This document shows, piece after piece, positions 20,647 through 29,428 of a stretch of 30,042 nt of DNA. The position numbers were made by a program, and so were the translations under genes. Source of the stretch: Acidithiobacillus sulfuriphilus (GTDB lineage Bacteria > Pseudomonadota > Gammaproteobacteria > Acidithiobacillales > Acidithiobacillaceae). Numbering within the stretch: position 1 is the first letter of the stretch; the number at the start of each line of letters is the position of its first letter. The stretch lies in contig NZ_RIZI01000168.1 in NCBI RefSeq assembly GCF_003721225.1, forward strand, positions 1 to 30,042, given 5' to 3'. The notes under the pieces were generated by a model. It made no database searches. It saw nothing but the letters and a program-made list of their open reading frames with translations, and had not been told where the DNA came from.

Positions 20647-22614
20647 ATGCCTACGGAAGAAGAGCGTTGTTGCCATCTGATCGCCCCTGACCAGGGGCCT
20701 GACCGGGAGGGTGGTGAGCACGTGCTCACTTGGCAGGAGCTGAGCCGTATCCTGTTCGTTGCCCTTTGCGCCCTTGGGGTTTGGCTCCATTTTTCCCAGC
20801 CGTGGCTGGCGCCGGGCGTCCTCGGCGTGATCGGTCTCCTGGTGGGCGGTTGGCCCATCTATAAGGAGGCCGGCGAGAATCTGCTGGCCCGGCGCATGAC
20901 CATGGAGCTGTCCATGGTGATCGCCATTGCGGCGGCGGCAGCCATCGGCCAGTTCCTGACCGCCCTGGTCATCACTCTCTTTGTTTTGGTCGCCGAGGTG
21001 CTGGAAGGGATGACGGTCTATCGTGGCCGCCGCGCCCTGGTGGACCTTCTGGAATTCCTACCCCGTAGCGCCTTCGTGATCCAGCAAGGCCACGGCGGTA
21101 CGCAAGAGGTGCCGATCACGACCCTGCGGACGGGCGACGTCCTGCTCGTGTATCCCGGTGCCAAGATACCGGTCGATGGCACGGTGCTGGGGGGGCAGTC
21201 GGCCGTCGATCAATCGCGGATTACCGGCGAATCCCTGTCCATCGAAAAAACGCCGGGCGCTTTGGTTTATGCCGGATCCATCAATCAGTTGGGCGCGCTG
21301 GAGATCCGCGTAGACCAGGTTGGGCGGGATACCAGCTACGGCAAGATCGTCGAGGTTGTGGAGCAAGCGGAGCGTTCCCGTGCACCCGTGCAAGGCCTCG
21401 CCGACCGCATGGCGGGTTATCTGGTTTATTTCGCCCTCTCCGCAGCCATCCTGACCTACCTATTTACGCGCGACCTGCAGTCCACCATTGCGGTGATTAT
21501 CGTTGCGGGAGCCTGCGGTATCGCGGCGGGGACACCTTTGGCCATTCTCGGCGGAATCGCCCAGGCGGCGCGCCTGGGCGCCATCATCAAGGGTGGGACA
21601 CCTCTGGAAACGCTGGGGCATGTGGACACGGTCGCCATCGACAAAACCGGGACGGTGACCATAGGGCAACCCTCCATCGAACGTATCCTCCCCATGGCGG
21701 GCGCCACGGCAGAGAAGGTCTTGCTCGCCGCGGCTACGGCGGAATGGCATTCGGAGCATCCCCTGGGCCAGGCCATCGTGGCCCACGCTCGCGCGCTCGG
21801 CCTGGTACCGGCCGAATCGACGGCTTTTCACTATCTGCCGGGTTTGGGCATCCAGGTTACGGTGGAGGAGGGGGATATCCTGGTCGGCAATCTGACCTTG
21901 ATGCGAAGCCATGGGATTGTCCCGCCTCCGGAGATGATTATCACGGCGGCCGCGACCTCGGAAGTCTTCGTGGCGCGGAGCGGGAACCTGCTCGGGGCCG
22001 TGGTCATTGTCGATACCATTCGTCCTGAGGCGCGACAGGCGATGGACACCCTGCGCAGCCTGGGCATCCGCACCACCCTGTTGTCGGGCGACAGCGCTGC
22101 CGTTGCCGATGCGGTCGGTCATCAACTGAGGATCGATACGGTTCAGGCCAATTTGCTGCCAGAGGATAAACTGGCGGTCATCACGAAGATGGTCGCCCAA
22201 GGGCAAGTCGTGGCCATGGTCGGAGACGGGGTCAATGATGCCCCGGCACTGACCAAAGCCAGTGTGGGGATTGCCATGGGGTCGGGTACGGACGTGGCGC
22301 GGGAGAGCGCTTCCATCGTCCTGTTGGGCAATGATCTTGCGCGCTTTGTGGATACGGTGGTTCTTGCCCGGCGCGTCCGGCGGACGATCTGGCAGAACTT
22401 CGCCGGCACCATCCTGGTGGACGCGGCGGGGATCCTGTTGGCCGCCCTGGGTTTTATCGATCCGCTGATGGCCGCCTTCATCCACGTCAGTTCCGAGATG
22501 CTCTTCATCCTCAACTCGGCGCGGTTGTTGCCATTCGGTGTAGGGCAAAGGACGGCTGGATTGCCCGGGAATGCACGGGGAGATATCCCAAGCGTGCAGG
22601 GAAAAGCAGTTTAA
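20647..22614 (+). CDS. P1B-type metal-exporting ATPase with GAC in place of CPC
   Basis: A 655-residue P-type ATPase with TGES (193-196), phosphorylation site DKTGT (332-336), the HP pair SEHPLG (371-372) typical of heavy-metal ATPases, and the hinge GDGVNDAPAL. The N-terminus lacks an HMA domain but has a Cys-Cys-His (CCH at 8-10). The transmembrane metal motif, CPC in copper/zinc and SPC in cobalt pumps, reads GAC (288-290) within AGACGIAAGTPLA, so transport specificity cannot be assumed. The last membrane helix has SSEMLFILNSARLLPF. The ATG at 20647 has a GGGAGGG site. The neighbouring RcnR-like regulator suggests nickel or cobalt export. The tail after residue 632 is non-conserved. Confidence 0.9.
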   Translation: MPTEEERCCHLIAPDQGPDREGGEHVLTWQELSRILFVALCALGVWLHFSQPWLAPGVLGVIGLLVGGWPIYKEAGENLLARRMTMELSMVIAIAAAAAIGQFLTALVITLFVLVAEVLEGMTVYRGRRALVDLLEFLPRSAFVIQQGHGGTQEVPITTLRTGDVLLVYPGAKIPVDGTVLGGQSAVDQSRITGESLSIEKTPGALVYAGSINQLGALEIRVDQVGRDTSYGKIVEVVEQAERSRAPVQGLADRMAGYLVYFALSAAILTYLFTRDLQSTIAVIIVAGACGIAAGTPLAILGGIAQAARLGAIIKGGTPLETLGHVDTVAIDKTGTVTIGQPSIERILPMAGATAEKVLLAAATAEWHSEHPLGQAIVAHARALGLVPAESTAFHYLPGLGIQVTVEEGDILVGNLTLMRSHGIVPPPEMIITAAATSEVFVARSGNLLGAVVIVDTIRPEARQAMDTLRSLGIRTTLLSGDSAAVADAVGHQLRIDTVQANLLPEDKLAVITKMVAQGQVVAMVGDGVNDAPALTKASVGIAMGSGTDVARESASIVLLGNDLARFVDTVVLARRVRRTIWQNFAGTILVDAAGILLAALGFIDPLMAAFIHVSSEMLFILNSARLLPFGVGQRTAGLPGNARGDIPSVQGKAV

Positions 22615-22752
22615 GCGGTATTTTCAGATAAACGCTCTGGTTGTCAAGAGTCCAGGCCGTGTCCGCAAATCCATCAACCATTTCGAGTCGACGTGGCTCT
22701 CGCATGAAGGGCGCCAGGGCGATGCCTGTTGTTGCTCCCCCCGGATCGATGG

Positions 22753-23349
22753 TTACAAGACATTTAAGGCGTGTGCGTATTGCCATGCCAATAGCGCTGC
22801 TTCGTTATAGGCTGGATATAGCCCTTTTATGGTATATAGATGGTCGCATAACCTGGCCATTCCTACCGTCACCATATTGAGCAATACGGCAAGCCACTCG
22901 CCAGCGTTAACGCCAGCAATCTCGGCTGATCGATCAACGCTAACAAGGTACGCCAAAAACATGAATACACAATTTAGGTGATCCGGAAAAACCGGGTATG
23001 CTCTGCCGGCGATAAAACTTTCCTTTTGCCAAGGTATTCCCGTGGCGGCAGATAGTGTGGAGATTTTTATAGGCAAGTCATCTTCTGTTCCAGGGTCAAG
23101 ATACTGTGACAGGTATGGAGTAACAGCCATGCTTGTGGGCAGGAGAAACAGCGGCTCATATTCCGCTGCAAACATCTCCTGAGCCAGTGGAGGATGTAAC
23201 TGCTCCAGTCCTAACAAATCCCTTATCCGGGGTAAAGTATCATTCACCAGAACCGCAGCGATGGCGGAAGGCGGGGGGCCATCGAATAATCTGGCGAAGA
23301 TGAGTAGAACGTCTGCTACCGCATCCTGAGCGTTTTGCTCCCGGTCCAT
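22753..23349 (-). CDS. TorD/DmsD-family molybdoenzyme assembly chaperone
   Basis: A 198-residue, mainly helical protein with the family pattern FAAEYEPLFLLPTSMAVTPYLS and a central PDHLNCVFMFLAYLV segment (the P-D-H-L-x-x-x-L signature). It binds the Tat leader of its partner and aids cofactor insertion before export. It begins 1 nt after the catalytic-subunit stop and is the last gene of the molybdoenzyme operon. Its partner is evidently the Tat-leader protein encoded just upstream. No ribosome site is obvious beyond the coupled context. Confidence 0.88.
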   Translation of the reverse strand: MDREQNAQDAVADVLLIFARLFDGPPPSAIAAVLVNDTLPRIRDLLGLEQLHPPLAQEMFAAEYEPLFLLPTSMAVTPYLSQYLDPGTEDDLPIKISTLSAATGIPWQKESFIAGRAYPVFPDHLNCVFMFLAYLVSVDRSAEIAGVNAGEWLAVLLNMVTVGMARLCDHLYTIKGLYPAYNEAALLAWQYAHALNVL

Positions 23350-23350
23350 G

Positions 23351-26300
23351 TCAGGTTTGCACCAGCGTGCGACTGGCAGGCATGGTTTTCTCTACCCGTA
23401 CTCGCGTACTGTAATAATCGGCACCGCCTCCGACAGGATCCTCTATACACGTTCCCCATCCCGAATGATCGCTGAGACTCGGGTCCAATCGCATTACCGC
23501 ATTCAACCTTACCCTGGTGTTCAGCTCCTTGTCACCGCGATATAGGTTTCCATCAATCCTCCACTCCCCGGAATCGTAGTGCCAATGACCAAACGCTGCT
23601 GGAAAAGACACCACCCCAGGGCGTATCCCCGGCATAATTTGCACCTGTCCTTTTAGTCCTTTAGGATAAGTGGCAGAGCGCACCAAGACCCAATCGCCAT
23701 TTTGTACATCCAATTGCTTGGCATCCCAGGGATTCATTTCCACGTAGGCTTCCGGCATCAGTTCCACCAGCCACTTGTCGGCCCAAGTGCGTGATTTGCT
23801 GTGTATCGGCTGCTTGTATGTCGAGAGAACGAAAGGATACTCCTTGCGCGGATCGGCAGTGGACAATAAAGTGCCATCCATGAAACGCAATGGTTCATAT
23901 TTTGCCACGGGGGAAAACGTTTCTCCGGTAATCGCGTTGTGTGTTTTTGCAAAGGTGGCGTTGTAGACTTGGCACGGCATTTTTTCATCGCCATAGCGAT
24001 AGGTCATCCACTCGGGAAGCGGGGCCGGAAGATAACCGGCATCGTAATCCTCGAAACGCCCCCCGCGTGCCAGGACGTAAGCCGCCTTCGCCCACTCTGC
24101 CTGTTTGAGGGCGTTACCATAACGCTGCTGCCACCGCTTTGCGTCCTTCCAGTCATCCGGGGCGGATGCATCAGGAACGGGGCCTGTCGGGACCAGGCGT
24201 TCACCCTCTTTTTTCAGATAAGCGGGATAAAAAGCAATATTTGCTACCATTTTCAGATAGAAATCTTCCCGCGTATTGAGATCGCCCCCTTCCATGAACG
24301 CATTCTTCCCGAATCCCGGCATTCCAAGCTTTCGGGCCACATCGATCAGGAACTGCTCCACGCACATCGGCTCCCCGCCGGGCGTCCTGGCGATGAGCGG
24401 CTCGATGACAGGCTGGCGGACCCCGACCACCGAGGTGGGTACCGTCGGGAATCCCGGCAACATGCCCCAGCACTCCAGGTACCCGGTGTCCGGTACGACG
24501 TAATCCGCATAATGGGACGTCTCGGAGACCAGAATATCGCTGGCGATGAACAGGGGCACCTTATCCAAGTCTTTGATCAGCCGGAACCAGGGTAACGACT
24601 CATCCGGTGCACCACTCATTCCCGGCGGTGCCGACCACGCGGGATTGGCTTCATGTTGCAGCAGGATTTTCACCGGATAGGGATATTGGAACCAGGCGCC
24701 GGCAAATATTTCATGCCATATCCCAAAACCGAAGGGAAACCAGGGCCTCGGTGCCGGGAATGGTTGCTGTCCCTTCCCGACGGCATCCTGGTAAAAAGAG
24801 GTATTTTCATAAAAACTTCCCTCCCGCGAAATCTTGACGCCGGGAGGGACCGAATATGCCGGCGCTGGCCATTTCCCTAGATTATAAGGGGCGCCACTGT
24901 AGCTTCCCATAAAATCGGCGGGCTTGCCCCCTGTGATATAACCTCCCGCGTGGTCGATATTGCCGACCAAAAAGTTTAGCGTCATGATACCGCGCCCGGT
25001 GTATACCCCATTGCTGTGCATCGCCGGTCCGCGGTAAAAGTCGGCGACCGCTTTGCGGCCATGGGCCGTAAATTCCATCGCCAGCTCCTTGATGGTACTG
25101 GCCGGTACGCCGGCGATTTCCTGGTATTCTTCATAGGAGCGGGATTGGGCTTCTTCGTAAAGGACTTGAAAGGCGGTCCGGCAAGTAACGCCGTTAACGG
25201 TAATAGCTGCGCTGGATAGATCCCCGCTCGGCCACAACTTGGCGACGGACGTTTGTGCCGCCAAGGCTGCCTTGCCCGTAGCGGCGTCGATGACGGTCGG
25301 CGCGTCTGCGGATTCCTTGCCCGCAGCCAAGCCTGCGGCCGCAGCGGTAAGAAACTGGCCATGCAGGGGATGTCCTGCGTCTTCCACCACCAGCCAGGTG
25401 GCATTGGTGTAATCCATTTCCCCTGCAGTGTGCGCCGCATCGTAACTCGGAGCGGTAAGGAATGCGCCGTTGTAGCGGTGATTTTCGATGATATGGCGGA
25501 TCATACCCATGACGATGCCGGCATCACCGCCTGGCTGCACCTTCACAAAGCGACTGGCGCGCATCGCTGCATTGGGCGCCCGGACATCGACTAGGACGAA
25601 CTTGAGGGTGCCCTCGGCTGAAGCTTCCGCCACCTTGCGGCTAAGGGTTTGCATGGGAAAGTTCGCTTGGTAAATATTCGCCCCGAACCAAATGACGTAC
25701 TCCGCATGCTTTATGTCCGGTTTCAGCATGGCGATTTTACCATCCAGCGACTGCATGGTCGCCACGTGATGGTTAAGCTCACAAATGCCTACGTGGGGCA
25801 GCGCATTGACGGAACCGAACGCGGTCGCGAAACGGGTGAGAAAGGTAGATTGGCCGGGTTCCGCGCGTCCCCAATATAGCACAAACTGGTTGGTAACGGG
25901 GCCGAGATCCGGATGCGCGGGATCCACCGGCGTGTTGGGACCTTGACCATGCCGCCAAAGTGCCGCAAAGCCGTCGACGTGGCGGGACGCTTCGCCTGGG
26001 ACGTCCTTGAACAGATAACCACCTTCGGTCACCTCGGCGATCAACTGTTCCCAACTGATGGTTTTCCACTGGCCTGAGCCACGCGGACCTACCCGCTTGA
26101 GCGGATAATAGGTCCGGAAACGATCATACAAGGTCTGGCGTCCCGCCTGGCCGCGCGCGCACAACGAGTGGATTTGCGTCGTTTTCAACGAAGCATTGAC
26201 AGTGGTCGCATAGGAGAGTTGCGGTTCTGTGGTATTCGGGTGATACGGATTCCCATCCAGCTTGATCAGCACCCCGTTGAACACCCGCGCCTCCAGGCCA

Positions 26301-26512
26301 CAGTCGCTACGACACTGGCGACACACGCTGTAACGCACCTCCACTCCTTTCCACAGTTCCGTGCGCATGGGATAAACATAGGTGCCACGGCGGTGAAACA
26401 TCCCTGGCAACCATGGCCAGGAGCCCCACAAGGCGGCCAGTCCGCTGGCTGCGGTCGCGCTTCCGGTAAGAAATATGCGCCGTGAAATTTTGCTATCCAT
26501 GATACCCGCCAT
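23351..26512 (-). CDS. Molybdopterin oxidoreductase catalytic subunit, TtrA/SreA-like (tetrathionate or sulfur reductase group)
   Basis: A 1053-residue Tat-exported enzyme of the DMSO-reductase family. The leader SRRIFLTG (Arg11-Arg12) precedes an N-terminal [4Fe-4S] site Cys64-x2-Cys67-x3-Cys71 with Cys118. Segments such as KRVGPRGSGQWKTISWEQLI, MTLNFLVGNIDHAGG and ARGGRF match the TtrA-type subgroup by memory. A Cys (244) in VGICELNHH sits where the molybdenum-ligand Cys lies in TtrA/PsrA. The likely reaction is reduction of tetrathionate, polysulfide or sulfur in the periplasm; arsenate or other oxyanions cannot be excluded. The start follows GGGAGGG inside the upstream gene end. Which of these substrates it uses is not readable. 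Confidence 0.87.
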   Translation of the reverse strand: MAGIMDSKISRRIFLTGSATAASGLAALWGSWPWLPGMFHRRGTYVYPMRTELWKGVEVRYSVCRQCRSDCGLEARVFNGVLIKLDGNPYHPNTTEPQLSYATTVNASLKTTQIHSLCARGQAGRQTLYDRFRTYYPLKRVGPRGSGQWKTISWEQLIAEVTEGGYLFKDVPGEASRHVDGFAALWRHGQGPNTPVDPAHPDLGPVTNQFVLYWGRAEPGQSTFLTRFATAFGSVNALPHVGICELNHHVATMQSLDGKIAMLKPDIKHAEYVIWFGANIYQANFPMQTLSRKVAEASAEGTLKFVLVDVRAPNAAMRASRFVKVQPGGDAGIVMGMIRHIIENHRYNGAFLTAPSYDAAHTAGEMDYTNATWLVVEDAGHPLHGQFLTAAAAGLAAGKESADAPTVIDAATGKAALAAQTSVAKLWPSGDLSSAAITVNGVTCRTAFQVLYEEAQSRSYEEYQEIAGVPASTIKELAMEFTAHGRKAVADFYRGPAMHSNGVYTGRGIMTLNFLVGNIDHAGGYITGGKPADFMGSYSGAPYNLGKWPAPAYSVPPGVKISREGSFYENTSFYQDAVGKGQQPFPAPRPWFPFGFGIWHEIFAGAWFQYPYPVKILLQHEANPAWSAPPGMSGAPDESLPWFRLIKDLDKVPLFIASDILVSETSHYADYVVPDTGYLECWGMLPGFPTVPTSVVGVRQPVIEPLIARTPGGEPMCVEQFLIDVARKLGMPGFGKNAFMEGGDLNTREDFYLKMVANIAFYPAYLKKEGERLVPTGPVPDASAPDDWKDAKRWQQRYGNALKQAEWAKAAYVLARGGRFEDYDAGYLPAPLPEWMTYRYGDEKMPCQVYNATFAKTHNAITGETFSPVAKYEPLRFMDGTLLSTADPRKEYPFVLSTYKQPIHSKSRTWADKWLVELMPEAYVEMNPWDAKQLDVQNGDWVLVRSATYPKGLKGQVQIMPGIRPGVVSFPAAFGHWHYDSGEWRIDGNLYRGDKELNTRVRLNAVMRLDPSLSDHSGWGTCIEDPVGGGADYYSTRVRVEKTMPASRTLVQT

Positions 26513-26513
26513 T

Positions 26514-27725
26514 TTACCCTCCCACTTCCGCGGATGATGCTCCTGACTCTATTTTTTGCCCATCATTCCCTCCACGACCGAGCCAGGCCGTGACCCAGCT
26601 CGGTTCCCACGGCAACAGCAGCAGCGAAAGGCCGATCAGGAATATGGCAATGGCCGCCAGGCCGAAAAGCACCTGCCAGCTATCGATCCCGAACAGTACC
26701 GGTGTATAGCGAACGAGCCCCTGCGATACCTTGGGTTGTAATTCCCCGCCAATGACGGTGTCGTAACGCATGGCGAACACGCTTATCAGCACGGCCAGCC
26801 CGGTTATGCTGGCCCATAATGGCGAGCGGCGGATCCCGCGAAAAAACGTCATGACCAGGGCGAGCAGGAGCAGCCCTAGCTGCAATACCCAATACATCAC
26901 CGCCAGCGGGCCACCGGGGAAGAATATGGCGGAGAAACCTCGGTATACCGCCAATGAGGTGTATGCGGAAACACCGGCGTTCAACAAATCCACAAAATCC
27001 AGGAACAGGTCAACAAGAATCATCCACATGAGAAACTTCATCAAGCCATCGAGAATACCGCGATCGATCGGGTCGGCGCTCAAGCCTCCCTGGATGAGCA
27101 CATAAGCTACGATCATGACGGCAATACCGGAAACGATCGCCGACATGATGAACAGCGGTGGCATCAGCGGGTTGCTCCATAACGGCCGGGCCTTGAGGGC
27201 GCCGAATACAAAACCGACATAGCCGTGGAAACCGAGCGCCAAAAGGATGCCGGTAACGGCCAGCACTACCAGGACGGCATGATCGCGCCGCAAGGACCCT
27301 GCGGATATATCCCGGGATCCAAAGGTCAACAGATTGTGCCAGCGCCGCCGCCAGCCCTGCGCTTGGGCAGCGAGCCGGATGTTGTCGACCCGAAAGATGA
27401 AGTACATTTCAGCCACTACCAGGATGATGTAGGCGGTCCAAATCACGATGAACAAACCGAGGGGGGAATAGGGGATGTGATCTCGGGTATAGAGTTCCCA
27501 CCAGCGCATCCTTTGCACTGCCTCCGCCAATGGTGCCAAGGCAGCCACCACCAGAAACGCGAAAGTCACGATCACCGAAAGCTTGGCCAGAGGTTCGAAT
27601 TTGCTGAGGCCGAACACCTTGGAGAGGGACCCGACGATGAACGACCCGGCAACGAGGCCGGACAGGAATGGATACGCCACCAGAGGCAACTGCCAATAGA
27701 CATGTTCAAGGCCGAGGAGCTCCAT
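26514..27725 (-). CDS. NrfD/PsrC-type membrane anchor and quinol subunit
   Basis: A 403-residue inner-membrane protein with about nine or ten hydrophobic segments. It begins WQLPLVAYPFLSGLVAGSFI and shows the NrfD-family charged turn (LRRDHAVLVVLAVTGI) and the late LWASITGLAVLISVFAMRYDT segment. Such subunits anchor the FeS and molybdenum subunits and exchange electrons with quinones. The ATG at 27725 has a GGAGGG site, 20 nt after the FeS gene; its stop ends one base before the catalytic-subunit ATG. It contains no heme-binding signature that I can identify. The C-terminal ~25 residues are polar. Confidence 0.9.
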   Translation of the reverse strand: MELLGLEHVYWQLPLVAYPFLSGLVAGSFIVGSLSKVFGLSKFEPLAKLSVIVTFAFLVVAALAPLAEAVQRMRWWELYTRDHIPYSPLGLFIVIWTAYIILVVAEMYFIFRVDNIRLAAQAQGWRRRWHNLLTFGSRDISAGSLRRDHAVLVVLAVTGILLALGFHGYVGFVFGALKARPLWSNPLMPPLFIMSAIVSGIAVMIVAYVLIQGGLSADPIDRGILDGLMKFLMWMILVDLFLDFVDLLNAGVSAYTSLAVYRGFSAIFFPGGPLAVMYWVLQLGLLLLALVMTFFRGIRRSPLWASITGLAVLISVFAMRYDTVIGGELQPKVSQGLVRYTPVLFGIDSWQVLFGLAAIAIFLIGLSLLLLPWEPSWVTAWLGRGGNDGQKIESGASSAEVGG

Positions 27726-27745
27726 GCTTTACCCTCCAGAAGAGA

Positions 27746-28756
27746 TCAGATGCGATCGTCCACATCCGCCACGACGCTGTTGTTGGCATTGCTGGTATAG
27801 GTATACACCATACGTTGTACATTTGGGTCTGGATCGGTAGTGATATCGCCGCTCATGCCGATGTAATACACCTGGGGCTTCGTCCCGAATTCCGGATGAC
27901 GCACGACACTGGGATACTCCACCAGCAGCCTGGACACCTCGCTGTCAGGATCATTGAGATCGCCAAAAATGCGGGAACGACCGACGCAACTGGTGACACA
28001 GGCAGGGTCGAGGCCAGCGTCTACCCGTTCGACACAAAAAGTGCATTTGTCCGCGGTGTGCGATACGGGGTTCAGATACCTGGCGTCGTAAGGGCAGGCG
28101 TTGACGCAGGTACCGCAGCCGATGCACAGCGTGGGGTCCACCAGCACGATCCCGTCCTGCCGCTTAAAAGTGGCCTTGACCGGGCATACGTCTACGCAAG
28201 GAGGATTATCGCAGTGGTTGCAGATTTTGGGCACCGACTGGACGCGCACGTCCATCCGGAAACGTTCGCCGTCAACCAGAATATCACCATCAGGATCCGG
28301 AACCGTGTCGCCCGTCTGATACACATCAACCCAAGTGCGATATACACCTAGCGGTACGTTGTTTTCGGATTTGCAGGACACCACACAGGCCTGGCAACCC
28401 ACGCATTTGCGCGCATCGATGACCATGCCCCAGTGATGGGCCGGGCGGCTTTCCGGAATACGCTCGAAGACATCGTGATAAATCGGTAGGTTGTCGGGGT
28501 TAAGAATGTTATGCCAATTGTTCCATCCATCGTCAATGTCGAGCCGTGGGTTGCCCCAGCCCTCCCAGGAAGGATTGTATTTGGGGTTGACGCCGGTTTT
28601 AGTGCCACTACCCGGCGCCGGGGGGGCTGCCTTTGCCGGGACCGAAAAGGCCGGAAGCGCGGCTACCCCAATAGTCAGGGTAAATGCACTTCTGAGAAAA
28701 GACCGTCGCGAGGGATCGAAAGGCTCGGGTCCCGGCTTTGATGCATGCGTAAACAT
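27746..28756 (-). CDS. Tat-exported four-cluster FeS subunit (TtrB/PsrB-like)
   Basis: A 336-residue protein with a twin-arginine leader (SRRSFLRS, Arg17-Arg18) and four cysteine sets: CVGCQACVVSC, CNHCDNPPCVDVCP, CIGCGTCVNACP and CTFC...CVTSC. These predict four FeS clusters linking the quinol anchor to the catalytic subunit. A ~60-residue Pro/Gly/Trp-rich segment separates leader and first cluster. It is the first gene of the operon, behind a sigma-70-like promoter, with GGAAAGGG upstream of the ATG at 28756. The order FeS-NrfD-catalytic-TorD suggests a complete complex. Confidence 0.92.
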   Translation of the reverse strand: MFTHASKPGPEPFDPSRRSFLRSAFTLTIGVAALPAFSVPAKAAPPAPGSGTKTGVNPKYNPSWEGWGNPRLDIDDGWNNWHNILNPDNLPIYHDVFERIPESRPAHHWGMVIDARKCVGCQACVVSCKSENNVPLGVYRTWVDVYQTGDTVPDPDGDILVDGERFRMDVRVQSVPKICNHCDNPPCVDVCPVKATFKRQDGIVLVDPTLCIGCGTCVNACPYDARYLNPVSHTADKCTFCVERVDAGLDPACVTSCVGRSRIFGDLNDPDSEVSRLLVEYPSVVRHPEFGTKPQVYYIGMSGDITTDPDPNVQRMVYTYTSNANNSVVADVDDRI

Positions 28757-28845
28757 AACAGCCAGCCCTTTCCGCAGTGTTATCGGACCAGTAATGGCGA
28801 TACATTGACGCGAGGACGATCGATGACCGCCTCACTTAAAGTTTT

Positions 28846-28873
28846 AGTATAGTAGGCAGTGTCCCCTTTGCAA
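28846..28873 (-). promoter_or_regulatory. Sigma-70-like promoter of the molybdoenzyme operon
   Basis: On the minus strand TTGCAA (28868-28873) and TATACT (28846-28851) are 16 bp apart, about 90 nt before the FeS-subunit start. No clear repressor dyad is seen around it. Confidence 0.5.
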
Positions 28874-28917
28874 GGAAAGGAATGTTGCCGCTGCCAATAT
28901 GTCACTCCCGGGATGCG

Positions 28918-28945
28918 CTGATGTTCCCCCTTTGGGGGACATCAG
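28918..28945. terminator. Hairpin after cusF
   Basis: CTGATGT plus CCCCC pairs with GGGGG plus ACATCAG, with one bulged T and a 3-nt loop, 27 nt beyond the cusF stop. No T-run follows on either strand, so terminator function is probable but atypical. Confidence 0.5.
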
Positions 28946-28972
28946 TGCAGTTTGCAGGGCTACCCCATGCTT

Positions 28973-29356
28973 TCATCGCCCGATTGGCGTGATCCTGGTG
29001 ATGGCATAACGTCCCGTGCTGTCCTTTGCCAAATCGAAATCCACGATCTCGCCAGCCTTGAGGCCGTTGAGCATGGATTTGTCCTGGACCGGGAAATTCA
29101 TCGTCATACCTGGCCAAGCGAGGGCCTTGATGGGCCCATGGGTGATATTGACCGTGCCCGCATCGGGATTGACGCTGTTGATTTTTCCCTGCGCCATAAA
29201 GGCCTGTGTTACGGCCGTTTGGACTGATGCAGCGCCCATGTTTTTGGCGCTGTTGCCCATATTGGCCATGCCCGGCATGTCGCCCATGGCCGCATACGCC
29301 GGAGGCGCGACCGCTGCCGAACACAGCAGAATGAGGGTGAGATAGAAGCGTTTCAT
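28973..29356 (-). CDS. cusF: CusF-like periplasmic copper/silver chaperone
   Basis: A 127-residue exported protein (signal peptide 1-23, YAA) with a Met-rich linker (MGDMPGMANMGN) and a small beta-barrel. The CusF metal site is complete: His73, Trp81, Met84 and Met86 in HGPIKALAWPGMTMNF, with the Trp giving the cation-pi contact known for Cu(I)/Ag(I). An AAGGAG site precedes the ATG at 29356. It follows the CusA-type gene by 72 nt, as in cus loci where CusF hands copper to the efflux pump. Confidence 0.93.
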   Translation of the reverse strand: MKRFYLTLILLCSAAVAPPAYAAMGDMPGMANMGNSAKNMGAASVQTAVTQAFMAQGKINSVNPDAGTVNITHGPIKALAWPGMTMNFPVQDKSMLNGLKAGEIVDFDLAKDSTGRYAITRITPIGR

Positions 29357-29428
29357 TATCGTCTCCTTGCTATTGTTGAACTGTTCACTGGTAGAATGCT
29401 AAGCGCCTGCTCCTTGTCTGTACCGTCT

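Noticed and set aside
22511..22786. Minus-strand frame of about 90 residues between the ATPase and torD-like genes
   Set aside because: It overlaps the ATPase C-terminus antisense and the torD-like end, has no motif and no ribosome site; treated as a shadow frame.
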